Assembly (NCBI RefSeq): GCF_042683125.1
Contig: NZ_JBHUIY010000020.1
Location: forward strand, 1 to 64,000
From: Phaeospirillum tilakii
Lineage (GTDB): Bacteria; Pseudomonadota; Alphaproteobacteria; Rhodospirillales; Magnetospirillaceae
Length of the DNA: 64,000 bases
Direction: 5' to 3'
The notes beneath the pieces are model-generated. The model saw only the letters and a list, made by a program, of their open reading frames with translations. It had not been told where the DNA came from and ran no database searches. The position numbers and the translations under genes were made by a program. Shown piece after piece: positions 17,274 to 26,018 of this stretch. Within the stretch, counting starts at the first letter, position 1. Every line of letters begins with the position of its first letter.

Positions 17274-17911
17274 TACTGGCTGGCCCAGATGATACGCGCC
17301 AGCCACGACACCTCGTCGGCGGCGAGAACGCGGCCGGGATGGGGCGGGCTGATCGCCGCCAGTTCGACCCGCCGTGCGGTCAGCCGGATCAGTTGCTTGA
17401 CCAGCATCTCGCCGCCGGTGGTGCGCACCACCACCCGGTCGCCGCGCCGGACGTTGGCCGAGGGCGACACCACCATCACGTCGCCGTCGCGGAACAGCGG
17501 TTCGAGTGAATCGCCGCTGACCTCCAGCGCGTAGGCGTTGGGATCGCGGAGGTCGGGAAACGGGATCTCGTCCCAGCCGCCGCCGGTCGGCAGGCCGGCT
17601 TCGTCGAACATCCCCTGGTCGCCGGCCTGGGCGAAGCCCAGCAGCGGCAGGGTGGCGACCGGGCGGGCCGGGCCGCCGCCATTGGTTTCGATATAGCCGA
17701 GAAAGCGGGTCAGGCTGGCCCCGGTGGCGTCCAGCACCTTGGCGACGCTTTCGGTCGAGGGCCAGCGCGCCTTGCCCTCGCGGGTGATCCGCTTGCTTTT
17801 GTTGAAGGTGGTGGGGTCAAGCCCGGCCTTGCGGGCCAACGCCGAAGCGGTGAGTCCGTGGTCGCGGGCCAGGGCATCAATGGCGGCCCAGATGTCGCCA
17901 TGCTTCAGCAT
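17273..17911 (-). CDS. XRE/S24 repressor-like protein (LexA-type peptidase fold)
   Basis: 212 residues from the ATG at MLKHGDIWAAIDALA; an upstream in-frame ATG would add 16 residues. An HTH lies at about 5-65 (ASALARKAGLDPTTFNKSKR). The C-terminal S24 domain has the serine in SGDSLEPLFRDGDVMVV and the lysine in GGEMLVKQL, so the self-cleavage dyad is intact. Such proteins resemble phage CI repressors but also occur as host stress regulators. No prophage genes are visible around it. It has no obvious operon partner. Confidence 0.85.
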   Translation of the reverse strand: MLKHGDIWAAIDALARDHGLTASALARKAGLDPTTFNKSKRITREGKARWPSTESVAKVLDATGASLTRFLGYIETNGGGPARPVATLPLLGFAQAGDQGMFDEAGLPTGGGWDEIPFPDLRDPNAYALEVSGDSLEPLFRDGDVMVVSPSANVRRGDRVVVRTTGGEMLVKQLIRLTARRVELAAISPPHPGRVLAADEVSWLARIIWASQ

Positions 17912-18135
17912 GGGAAGATCGTCTCGCAGTTCGTATATTTTCGCATCAGGAATAAACACCCGTCGCGGGTGACGACCGGGCTTTCCCGCTTCCGCGAACG
18001 CTCAGATTGCCTGTCCTGTCGCGTTCCGTGCCGGACGGGCGAACCCGGGCGGCGGCGGGGGCAAGCGGGGGCGGCCGGGTCAGGCGCGGCGGGGGCGCCG
18101 ATAGGGAAAAATTCTGCTCGGCCGGGGCGGCCGCT

Positions 18136-19701
18136 TCAGGCCGGGAATTCGACCGCGACCCGGGTGCCGCCGCCTTCGCCCGGGGTGATCGTCACCGCGC
18201 CGCCCAACTGGCGGGCCAGGGCGCGGATCAGGCCGAGGCCGATGCCCCGGCCCGGCTCGCTGGCGATGCCACAGCCGTCATCCTCGATCGTCAGCCGCCA
18301 CGTGCCGCCGCGACAATGCAGCGCCACCCGCACCATGCCGTGGCGGCCCTCGGTGAAGGCGTGCTTCAGCGCGTTGGACAGCGCCTCGTTGGTCAGCATG
18401 CCGAGCGGCACCGCCCGTTCCAGTTCGAGGCTGCCGCTGACCTCGACCTCGACCGTCACCCCGGCGCCGCCCTTGCCGCCGCCATAGCTGCCGGCCAGCG
18501 CCTCGGCGAGGCGGCCGAAATAGCTGGCCAGATCGACGTTGGCGGCCAGATTGCGCTCGTAGAGGGTCTGGTGGACCAGCCCCATCGAGTGGATGCGGTC
18601 GAGCGCGTCCTTCAGGGTGTTACGGGCCACCTCGTCGCGCACATGCAATGACTGCATCGTCAACAGGCTGGAAATCACCTGGAGGTTGTTTTTGACCCGG
18701 TGATGCACTTCCTGGAACAGCACGTCCTTGTCGGCCAGGGCGGCGGCGAGTTCGTCGGCCTTCTGCTTGATCGAGCGCAGCAGGCGGGATTCGTGGCGCA
18801 TGCTCTCGTCGGCCACCGCGGTCAGGCCGAGCAGGAACAGCAGCGCCACCGCCCCCAGCGCGGTCGAATTCTGGGTACGGGTGCGCCAGCCCTGGAACAC
18901 CCGATCGACCGGCAGGCCGACACTGACCACCAGATTGAGTTCGGGCAGGGTGCGGTAGCTGAACAGGCGTTCCAGCCCGTCGATCAGCGAGGGGGCGCGA
19001 TAGAGCCCGGTCGGCGCCTCGGCATAACGCTGGAATGGCGGGGTGGTGGGGGACAGCCGGATCCGGTTGGGCAGCGGCGGGTTGCGTGACACCAGGATGC
19101 CATCGCGGCGCAGCACGGTGAACACCGCCCCGGACGGCAGGTTGAGGCCGTGATACAGCTCGGAAAAATAGGCCGGCGCGATCAGCAGCCGCACCACCAC
19201 GTGGCGGGGGCCCCGTGTCTCGGGGAAGGCCGTGGTCAGCACCGGGCTGTGTTCGCCTGGGCGGGATTCGGGGCCGATCAGCCCGATCACCGGCTGGCCC
19301 GGCTGGGCCAGCGCCGCCTGGAGGTCGGCGGTTTCCTCCGGGCTGAGCGGCGCGGTATGGTCGGTGGCAAACAGCACCGCGCCATCCTCGGCGCGGATCT
19401 CGATCGCCTCGACATGGGGGATGTTGTCGAGCTGTTCCTCCAGCCAGGGGCGGAAGGTGGCGGCGGCGGGCTGGCTGAGATAGCGCTCGCCGATCCGCGC
19501 CGCCAGTTCCTGGCCGCTGCGGCGCAGCGCCTCGACATGGCTTTCGCCCAGCCGCGACAGCAGGCGCAGCCGGTCGTTGGCCTCGGCGAGGGTGGCCTCG
19601 CGATCCAGCCACGACAGCGCCACCAATCCCCCGACCCCGCCCAGCAGGATCAGGACGGCGACGATGGCGAGGACGATCCGAGGGCGCGGCAATACGACCA
19701 T
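18136..19701 (-). CDS. Membrane sensor histidine kinase, HisKA_2 (HWE-like) family
   Basis: 521 residues. There is one N-terminal membrane helix (about 9-30), then a large extracytoplasmic sensory region (about 31-275). A second helix follows at about 277-298 (ALGAVALLFLLGLTAVA). The kinase module has the HisKA_2 phosphoacceptor in VHHRVKNNLQVISSLL at about 335, followed by ATP-binding motifs NEALSNALKHAF and IEDDGCGI. This family usually phosphorylates single-domain or PhyR-type receivers. No response regulator is adjacent; cobT is directly upstream on the same strand. The signal is unknown. Confidence 0.88.
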   Translation of the reverse strand: MVVLPRPRIVLAIVAVLILLGGVGGLVALSWLDREATLAEANDRLRLLSRLGESHVEALRRSGQELAARIGERYLSQPAAATFRPWLEEQLDNIPHVEAIEIRAEDGAVLFATDHTAPLSPEETADLQAALAQPGQPVIGLIGPESRPGEHSPVLTTAFPETRGPRHVVVRLLIAPAYFSELYHGLNLPSGAVFTVLRRDGILVSRNPPLPNRIRLSPTTPPFQRYAEAPTGLYRAPSLIDGLERLFSYRTLPELNLVVSVGLPVDRVFQGWRTRTQNSTALGAVALLFLLGLTAVADESMRHESRLLRSIKQKADELAAALADKDVLFQEVHHRVKNNLQVISSLLTMQSLHVRDEVARNTLKDALDRIHSMGLVHQTLYERNLAANVDLASYFGRLAEALAGSYGGGKGGAGVTVEVEVSGSLELERAVPLGMLTNEALSNALKHAFTEGRHGMVRVALHCRGGTWRLTIEDDGCGIASEPGRGIGLGLIRALARQLGGAVTITPGEGGGTRVAVEFPA

Positions 19702-19733
19702 TGAGGTAGAATCACTCGCGGATTTTAGTCTGT

Positions 19734-21650
19734 CTACCGGATTCGCCGGCCCGACCCGGCGGGGCGTTCGTCGAACAGGTCGGCGAGCTGGATCATCATC
19801 GTTCCCCCCAGTTCCTCGGCATCCATCAGGGTGACGGCGCGGCGGTAATAGCGGGTGACGTCGTGGCCGATGCCGATCGCCACCAGTTCGACCGGCGAGC
19901 GGGTCTCGATCATCGCGATCACTTCGCGCAGATGCTTTTCGAGGGTGTTGCCGGGATTGGCCGACAGGGTCGAATCATCGACCGGGGCGCCGTCGGAGAT
20001 CACCATCAGGATGCGGCGGGCCTCGGGCCGGCCGAGCAGCCGCTCATGCGCCCACAGCAGCGCCTCGCCGTCGATGTTCTCCTTGAGGATCCCCTCGCGC
20101 AGCATCAGCCCGAGGTTGCGGCGCGCCCGCCGCCACGGCGCGTCGGCCGCCTTGTAGACGATGTGGCGCAGATCGTTGAGCCGGCCGGGATTGGCCGGCT
20201 TGCCGGCATTGGTCCAGGCCTCGCGCGCCTCGCCGCCCTTCCAGGCCTTGGTGGTGAAGCCGAGCACCTCGACCTTGACCCCGCAGCGTTCGAGGGTGCG
20301 GGCGAGGATGTCGGCGCTCATCGCCGCGACGGTGATCGGCCGGCCGCGCATCGAGCCGGAATTGTCGATCAGCAGGCTGACCACCGTGTCGCGGAAATCG
20401 GTTTCCTTCTCGATCTTGAACGACAGCGAATGGGTCGGGTTGACCACCACCCGGGCCAGCCGGCCGGTGTCGAGCATTCCCTCTTCCAGGTCGAACGCCC
20501 AGGAGCGGGTCTGCTGCGCCATCAGCTTGCGTTGCAGCCGGTTGGCCAGCCGCGCCACCACCCCTTGCAGGCGCGACAGATGCTGGTCGAGCTGGCCGCG
20601 CAGCCGGGTCAGTTCGTCGGAATCGCACAAGGCCTCGGCCCCGATCACCTGATCGAATCGGGTGGTGTAGGCGCGGTAGGGCGCCTCGCCCGGGTCGGTG
20701 GCGGTGTCGGCGCGCCGCCGCGACGGCCCGCCCGGCTGGTCGAGCCCGGCGCCGGACAGCATCATCTCGTCGCCGGGGTCGCCGGCCTCGTCGTCGCCGG
20801 GCTCGCCGGCCGAGCCGGGGGCCTCGGTGTCGCCGGGGCTGTCGGGCGGGCTGCCGTCGCCGCTGTCGCCGCCCTCGCCCTCCTCGCTGCCGGGGCCGGC
20901 CTCGGGCTGCTCGGCGCCGCCCTCGCTCTCGCCGGTTTCCTCGCCGTCGCCGCCGGCCTCGCCGCCGATCTCGAGCTGGCGCAGCAGGTCGTCGAGGCCA
21001 CGGGCGAACGAGGCCTGATCGCCGAGCAGGGAGACGAGGCGGTCGAGCGCCGGCCCGGCCTTGGCCTCGATCTCGCCCCGCCACAGTTCGACCGCGGCGC
21101 GGGCCGAGGCGGGCGGGGCCAGCCCGGCGAAGCGTTCGCGGGCGATCAGGGCCACCGCCTCGGCCAGCGGCACCTGATCGCGCCGGGTGACGCGGTCAAG
21201 CCCCTCGGCCTGGATGCGGGCTTCGAGCAGTTCGGTCAGGTTGGCGGCAACCCCGGCCATCCGCCGGGTGCCGAGCGCCTCGACCCGGGCCTGCTCGACC
21301 GCCTCGAAGATCTGGCGGGCGTCGGCCTGACGCGGCAGGCGGCGCAGATGCAGCGCGTCGTCGTGATAGCGCAGCCGCAGCGCCACCTGATCGGCGGTGC
21401 CGCGCAGCCGGGCCAGATCGGTGGCCAGCACGGTACGGGGCGGCGCGGGCAGGCGCACCTCGCTGCCGCGCACCCGGCCCTGGCCGACGCCGTATTCGAC
21501 CTCGATGCCGGCATGGCCGGCGATCGCCCGCAGGGTGGCGGCGGTGGCGCGGCGGATCAGTTCGGCCGGGCTTTCCTCGCCGCCGGGGCCGAGGCGGGGG
21601 GCCTCGCCGCGCGGGGCGGGGCCGTCGCTACGCTGGGGGGGGAACGCCAT
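19734..21650 (-). CDS. cobT: Aerobic cobaltochelatase subunit CobT
   Basis: 638 residues. With CobS and CobN it inserts cobalt into hydrogenobyrinic acid a,c-diamide in aerobic cobalamin synthesis. The N-terminal region is followed by a very acidic Gly/Glu/Asp-rich linker (about 215-300). A C-terminal VWA domain follows, with a MIDAS-type motif DNSGSMRGRP near residue 428 and a later DGAPVDDSTL. It lies 4 nt behind cobS. CobN is not in the window. Confidence 0.95.
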   Translation of the reverse strand: MAFPPQRSDGPAPRGEAPRLGPGGEESPAELIRRATAATLRAIAGHAGIEVEYGVGQGRVRGSEVRLPAPPRTVLATDLARLRGTADQVALRLRYHDDALHLRRLPRQADARQIFEAVEQARVEALGTRRMAGVAANLTELLEARIQAEGLDRVTRRDQVPLAEAVALIARERFAGLAPPASARAAVELWRGEIEAKAGPALDRLVSLLGDQASFARGLDDLLRQLEIGGEAGGDGEETGESEGGAEQPEAGPGSEEGEGGDSGDGSPPDSPGDTEAPGSAGEPGDDEAGDPGDEMMLSGAGLDQPGGPSRRRADTATDPGEAPYRAYTTRFDQVIGAEALCDSDELTRLRGQLDQHLSRLQGVVARLANRLQRKLMAQQTRSWAFDLEEGMLDTGRLARVVVNPTHSLSFKIEKETDFRDTVVSLLIDNSGSMRGRPITVAAMSADILARTLERCGVKVEVLGFTTKAWKGGEAREAWTNAGKPANPGRLNDLRHIVYKAADAPWRRARRNLGLMLREGILKENIDGEALLWAHERLLGRPEARRILMVISDGAPVDDSTLSANPGNTLEKHLREVIAMIETRSPVELVAIGIGHDVTRYYRRAVTLMDAEELGGTMMIQLADLFDERPAGSGRRIR

Positions 21651-21654
21651 CGCC

Positions 21655-22656
21655 TCAGGCCAGCCGCCGCGCCGGACCCTCGGCCAGCTCCTCGCCGAAG
21701 CAGCGCTGGTAGTAATCCGCCAGCACCGGCCGCTCGATCTCGTCGCACTTGTTGAGGAAGGTCAGGCGGAAGGCCACCGCCTTGTCGCCGAAGATGCGGA
21801 TGTTCTCGCCCCAGGTGATCACCGTGCGCGGGCTCATCACCGTCGAGATGTCGCCGTTCATGAAGCCGGTGCGGCTGAGATCGGCCACCATCACCATCTT
21901 CGACACCAGATCGCGCCCCTCGGCAGTGTCGAACTCGGGCAGCTTGGCCACCACGATGGCGCATTCGACCTCGTGTTCGAGATAATTGAGGGTGGCGACG
22001 ATGTTCCAGCGGTCCATCTGGCCCTGGTTGATCTGCTGGGTGCCGTGATAGAGCCCGGTGGTGTCGCCGAGGCCGACGGTGTTGGCGGTGGCGAACAGGC
22101 GGAAGGCCGGATGCGGCCGGATCACCCGGTTCTGGTCGAGCAGGGTCAGCCGTCCCTCGACCTCCAGCACCCGCTGGATCACGAACATCACGTCGGGCCG
22201 GCCGGCGTCGTATTCGTCGAACACCAGGGCGCAGGGATGCTGCAACGCCCAGGGCAGGATCCCCTCGCGGAACTCGGTGATCTGCTGGCCGTCCTTCAGC
22301 ACGATCGCGTCCTTGCCGATCAGGTCGATCCGGCTGACGTGGCTGTCGAGGTTGATGCGGATGCAGGGCCAGTTGAGCCGGGCCGCCACCTGCTCGATAT
22401 GGGTCGATTTGCCGGTGCCGTGATAGCCCTGGATCATCACCCGCCGGTTATAGGCGAAGCCGGCCAGAATGGCGCGGGTGGTGTCGGGGTCGAAGCGGTA
22501 GGTCGGATCGAGATCGGGCACGTGCTCGCTGCCCAGGCTGAAGGCGGGCACCGTCATGTCGCAATCGAGGCCGAACACCTCGCGGGCGGAAATCTCGATG
22601 TCGGGCTCGGCCATCGGGTGGTCCGAGGCGAACGGGGTCTGGGCTTTGGCAGTCAT
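21655..22656 (-). CDS. cobS: Aerobic cobaltochelatase AAA+ subunit CobS
   Basis: 333 residues from the ATG at MTAKAQTPF. CobS is the AAA+ ATPase that drives cobalt insertion together with CobT. Walker A is GYHGTGKSTH at about residue 81, Walker B is ALVFDEYDAG at about 145, and FATANTVGLGD is the sensor 1 region. It is preceded by the J-domain gene (44 nt) and followed directly by cobT, the usual alphaproteobacterial order. Confidence 0.96.
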   Translation of the reverse strand: MTAKAQTPFASDHPMAEPDIEISAREVFGLDCDMTVPAFSLGSEHVPDLDPTYRFDPDTTRAILAGFAYNRRVMIQGYHGTGKSTHIEQVAARLNWPCIRINLDSHVSRIDLIGKDAIVLKDGQQITEFREGILPWALQHPCALVFDEYDAGRPDVMFVIQRVLEVEGRLTLLDQNRVIRPHPAFRLFATANTVGLGDTTGLYHGTQQINQGQMDRWNIVATLNYLEHEVECAIVVAKLPEFDTAEGRDLVSKMVMVADLSRTGFMNGDISTVMSPRTVITWGENIRIFGDKAVAFRLTFLNKCDEIERPVLADYYQRCFGEELAEGPARRLA

Positions 22657-22700
22657 GCGATGTCCTCGAGGGGAAACGGCCCGGGCCGGCGGCGCGGCCG

Positions 22701-23285
22701 TCAAGGAATGTCCAGGCTGGATTTGAGGGTGTTGTAGGCTTGGTTGATCCGCTTGAAGCGCTCCTCCGCCTCCTTGTCGCCGCCATTGGCGTCGGGGTGG
22801 TGGCGCTTGACCAGTTCCTTGTAGCGCGCCTTGAGCCGGTCCTGGGTCAAGGGCGGGGTCAGCGCCAGCACGCCCATCGCCTCTTCCTCCGGGCTGGGCG
22901 GCGCGGCCGGACGGGCGGCCTCGCTCTCTTCGTCGCCGAACAGCTCGAACGGGTCGGCGAAGGCGAAGGCGAAGCGGCGGCCGGTGCCCTGCCGCCCCAG
23001 CGGCCAGGTCGGGCGCTGCCAGGTCGAATCCCGGCGCAGCTCGGCCTCGATCTCGTCCGGCCCCATTCCGGCATAATAATTCCAGGCCGAATTATAGGCG
23101 CGAACATGGTCGAGACAGAACCAGTAATAGTCTGTCAGATTGTCACGGGAGCGCGGAGCACGGTAATCGGCCGACTGGTCGCAGCCGGGATGGTCGCACC
23201 GACGGGTTTCGGGCGGCGGCTCGGTGGTGGCAGGGGCGGTGCGCCGGCGCGGGCGCGACTGGGCGGATGTCATCGTGTCGGTCAT
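22701..23285 (-). CDS. J-domain protein with N-terminal zinc-ribbon-like motif
   Basis: 194 residues from the ATG at MTDTMTSAQ. Cysteine/histidine pairs near the N-terminus (CDHPGCDQSADY and FCLDHVRAYN) suggest a small metal site. The C-terminal J domain (about 130-190) holds the HPD motif in YKELVKRHHPDANGGD, so it should stimulate an Hsp70. Genes of this type are habitually found next to cobS in alphaproteobacteria; a role in cobaltochelatase assembly is an inference from position. Confidence 0.88.
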   Translation of the reverse strand: MTDTMTSAQSRPRRRTAPATTEPPPETRRCDHPGCDQSADYRAPRSRDNLTDYYWFCLDHVRAYNSAWNYYAGMGPDEIEAELRRDSTWQRPTWPLGRQGTGRRFAFAFADPFELFGDEESEAARPAAPPSPEEEAMGVLALTPPLTQDRLKARYKELVKRHHPDANGGDKEAEERFKRINQAYNTLKSSLDIP

Positions 23286-23369
23286 AATGGGGCGTGGCCG
23301 CGCCCAAGGCAAGGCGGGGCGGGGGTGATCCTCCGCTCATTTTGCCACGAATCCTTCACCTTTTTCGAA

Positions 23370-23397
23370 TTGCGTCCGGGTCGCCGCCCGCTATAAC
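23370..23397 (+). promoter_or_regulatory. Candidate promoter of pstB-phoU
   Basis: TTGCGT and TATAAC are separated by 16 nt and lie about 45 nt before the pstB start. I looked for two direct CTGTCAT-like Pho-box repeats upstream and did not find a convincing pair. Confidence 0.4.
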
Positions 23398-23439
23398 CGG
23401 CGCTACCATCGTTTCCGCGCGGACCAGAAGGACTCCCGT

Positions 23440-24219
23440 ATGCCCGATCCAGGGGCCCCCGCCTCCAAGATGACCGCCCGTCGCCTGGCCGTGCGCTATG
23501 ACGGAAAACTCGCCCTCAAGACCGTTGATCTCGACATCCCCGCCGGCCGGGTCACCGCGCTGATCGGTCCCTCCGGCTGCGGCAAATCGACCTTCCTGCG
23601 CTGCCTCAACCGGATGAACGACACCATCGTCGGCGCCCGGGTCGAGGGCGAGGTGACGCTCGACGGCGAACCGCTCTACGGCCCGGGGGCGATCGATCCG
23701 GTGCTGCTGCGTTCGCGGGTCGGGATGGTGTTCCAGAAGCCCAATCCCTTCCCCAAGTCGATCTACGACAATGTCGCCTTCGGCCCGCGCCTGATGCGCC
23801 GGGTGGCCGAGGGCGAGGAGATGGACGCGCTGGTGCAATCGAGCCTGGAACAGGCCGGGCTGTGGGCCGAGGTCAAGGACCGGCTCGACGCCAAGGGCAC
23901 CGGGCTGTCGGGCGGCCAGCAGCAGCGTCTGTGCATCGCCCGCGCCATCGCGGTCGGTCCCGAGGTGATCCTGATGGACGAGCCCTGTTCGGCGCTCGAC
24001 CCGATCGCCACCGCCAAGGTCGAGGAGTTGATCGATTCCTTGCGCGATCGCTTCACGATCGTCATCGTGACCCATTCCATGCAACAGGCGGCGCGGGTGT
24101 CCCAGGTCACCGCCTTCTTCCATCTCGGCACCATCGTCGAGGTGGGGGCGACCGAGCAGCTGTTCACCGCGCCGGTCCACGAACTGACCCAGGGCTACAT
24201 CACCGGCCGGTTCGGCTGA
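23440..24219 (+). CDS. pstB: Phosphate ABC transporter ATP-binding protein PstB
   Basis: 259 residues; the ATG follows an AGAAGGA ribosome-binding site. Walker A is GPSGCGKST, the ABC signature LSGGQQQR and Walker B VILMDEPCSALDP; FQKPNPFPKSIYDNVAFGPR is specific to PstB. It energises high-affinity phosphate uptake through PstA/PstC in the inner membrane. Those partners and PstS are not in the window: the upstream neighbour is the divergent J-domain gene. phoU follows after 14 nt. Confidence 0.96.
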   Translation: MPDPGAPASKMTARRLAVRYDGKLALKTVDLDIPAGRVTALIGPSGCGKSTFLRCLNRMNDTIVGARVEGEVTLDGEPLYGPGAIDPVLLRSRVGMVFQKPNPFPKSIYDNVAFGPRLMRRVAEGEEMDALVQSSLEQAGLWAEVKDRLDAKGTGLSGGQQQRLCIARAIAVGPEVILMDEPCSALDPIATAKVEELIDSLRDRFTIVIVTHSMQQAARVSQVTAFFHLGTIVEVGATEQLFTAPVHELTQGYITGRFG

Positions 24220-24233
24220 GGGGCGACACAGGT

Positions 24234-24947
24234 ATGAGCATCGGCGAGCAGCACATCGTCAAATCCTTCGACGTCGAACTGGGCAAACTGACCGACGCGG
24301 TGGCGCGGATGGGCGGCCTCGCCGAGGCCCAGCTCGCCGCCGCGATCGAGGCGCTCGAGACCCGCGACAGCGAACAGGCCAGCCGGGTGGTGGGCGAGGA
24401 TTCCCGCATCGACGAGATCGATGCCTTCATCAACGAGCAGGCGATCCGCGTCCTCGCCCTGCGCGGCCCGCTGGCCGACGATCTGCGCACGGCGGTCACC
24501 GCGCTGAAGATCGGCGGCGAGATCGAGCGGATCGGCGATCTGGCCGCCAACGTCGCCAAGCGTTCGCTGGTATTGAACCAGGCCCCGGCGGTGGCGCAGG
24601 TGCGCTCGGTCGGCCGGCTCGGGCGCGAGGCGCTGGCGATGGTCAAGGACGTGCTCGACGCCTATCTGACCTCGGATTCCGCCCGTGCCGTCGCGGTGCG
24701 CGAGCGCGACCGTGACCTCGACGAGATTCATTCGGCGCTGTTCCGCGAGATCCTGACCTACATGATCGAGGATCCGCGCAACATCACCTCGTGCAGCCAC
24801 CTGCTGTTCATCGCCAAGAATCTGGAGCGGATCGGCGATCACGCCACCAACATCGCCGAGATGACCTATTTCCGCGTTTCCGGCAAGGCGCTGCCCGACG
24901 ACCGGGTCAAGCACGACACCTCTTCTTCCGCCCCCGAAGAGGTTTAA
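24234..24947 (+). CDS. phoU: Phosphate signalling protein PhoU
   Basis: 237 residues from the ATG at MSIGEQHIVKSFD. Two PhoU repeats of three helices are visible; each has the E/D-rich metal-binding signature (for example GGEIERIGDLAANVAKRS and KNLERIGDHATNIAEM). PhoU links the Pst transporter to the PhoR sensor and limits phosphate uptake. It is co-transcribed with pstB. The convergent neighbour is the Pit transporter across a hairpin repeat. Confidence 0.95.
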   Translation: MSIGEQHIVKSFDVELGKLTDAVARMGGLAEAQLAAAIEALETRDSEQASRVVGEDSRIDEIDAFINEQAIRVLALRGPLADDLRTAVTALKIGGEIERIGDLAANVAKRSLVLNQAPAVAQVRSVGRLGREALAMVKDVLDAYLTSDSARAVAVRERDRDLDEIHSALFREILTYMIEDPRNITSCSHLLFIAKNLERIGDHATNIAEMTYFRVSGKALPDDRVKHDTSSSAPEEV

Positions 24948-24949
24948 AA

Positions 24950-25003
24950 GGCCCGGGGTCCAGGGGCCTTGCGGCCCCTGGCGGGTGCGGGCAGGGCCCG
25001 CGT
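24950..25003. repeat. GC-rich intergenic hairpin repeat at a convergent junction (copy D)
   Basis: CAGGGGCC and GGCCCCTG form a hairpin around TTGC, followed by GCGGGCAGGGCCCGC. The right side shares GCGGGTGCGGGC with copies A and B. It lies between the convergent phoU and pit genes. Confidence 0.65.
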
Positions 25004-25008
25004 CCTGG

Positions 25009-26013
25009 CTACCAGAGGAAGCGCGACAGCCACCACGCCCCGGCGCCGACACTGGCGGCGGCGGGGATGGTGATCACCCAGGCCACCACGATGTTGGCGG
25101 CGATGTTCCAGCGCACCGCCGACAGCTTGCGGGCGGCGCCGACGCCGACGATGGCGCCGGTGATGGTGTGGGTGGTCGAGACCGGCACCCCGGCCCAGGT
25201 GGCGGTGAACAGGGTGATCGCCCCGCCGGTTTCGGCGCAGAAGCCCTGCACCGGCTTGAGGTCGGTGATCTTCGACCCCATCGTCTTGACGATCCGCCAG
25301 CCGCCCAGCAGGGTGCCGAGCCCCATCGCCAGCTGACAGACCACCGCCACCCAGACCGGGACGTGGAATTCCGACCCGAGCAGCCCCTGGCTGAACAGCA
25401 GCACGGCGATGATGCCCATCGTCTTCTGGGCGTCGTTGCCGCCATGGCCGAGCGAGTACATCGCCGCCGAGAAGAACTGAAGGACGCGGAAGCGGCGATC
25501 GACCGCGAACGGGGTCGAGCGGCGGCAGGCCCACGACACCGCCAGGGTCAGCAGCATCGCCAGGATCAGCCCGACCAGCGGCGACAGCACGATCGCCGAG
25601 CCGGCCTTGATGAAGCCGGAGGCGACCAGGGCGTCGCCGCCGCCCTTGGCGATGCCGGCCCCGGCCAGCCCGCCGATCAGGGCGTGCGAGCTGGAGGAGG
25701 GGATCCCCAGCGCCCAGGTGACGATGTTCCACAGGATCGCCCCGGCCAGGGCGCCGAACACGACATGGCTGTCCATCAGCGCCGGGGTGACGATGCCGGT
25801 GCCGATGGTGGCGGCGACGTGGGGGGCGAACACCAGCAGGGCGACGGTGTTGAAGAAGGCGGCCCAGACCACCGCGTATTTGGGCGACAGCACCCGGGTC
25901 GAGACCACGGTGGCGATCGAATTGGCCGCGTCATGCAGGCCGTTGAGGAAATCGAAGACCAGGGCGACCAGCACCAGCGCCCAGATCACCGGCAGAGCGA
26001 CTGCGACTTCCAT
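25009..26013 (-). CDS. pit: PiT-family inorganic phosphate transporter
   Basis: 334 residues with about ten hydrophobic membrane segments. The PiT signature appears in FDFLNGLHDAANSIATVVST at the N-terminus and, as its inverted-repeat counterpart, in SLGHGGNDAQKTMGI at about 195. It imports metal-phosphate by proton symport at low affinity. The DUF47 gene lies 5 nt upstream, a pairing seen in many bacteria where the partner regulates the transporter. Confidence 0.94.
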   Translation of the reverse strand: MEVAVALPVIWALVLVALVFDFLNGLHDAANSIATVVSTRVLSPKYAVVWAAFFNTVALLVFAPHVAATIGTGIVTPALMDSHVVFGALAGAILWNIVTWALGIPSSSSHALIGGLAGAGIAKGGGDALVASGFIKAGSAIVLSPLVGLILAMLLTLAVSWACRRSTPFAVDRRFRVLQFFSAAMYSLGHGGNDAQKTMGIIAVLLFSQGLLGSEFHVPVWVAVVCQLAMGLGTLLGGWRIVKTMGSKITDLKPVQGFCAETGGAITLFTATWAGVPVSTTHTITGAIVGVGAARKLSAVRWNIAANIVVAWVITIPAAASVGAGAWWLSRFLW

Positions 26014-26018
26014 TGGGG

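Noticed and set aside
22657..22700. Cobalamin riboswitch near cobS
   Set aside because: The gap before cobS is only 44 nt and no B12-box-like sequence or element of riboswitch size is present there or upstream of the J-domain gene.
23286..23439. Pho box upstream of pstB
   Set aside because: No convincing direct CTGTCAT-type pair was seen; only a generic promoter could be supported.
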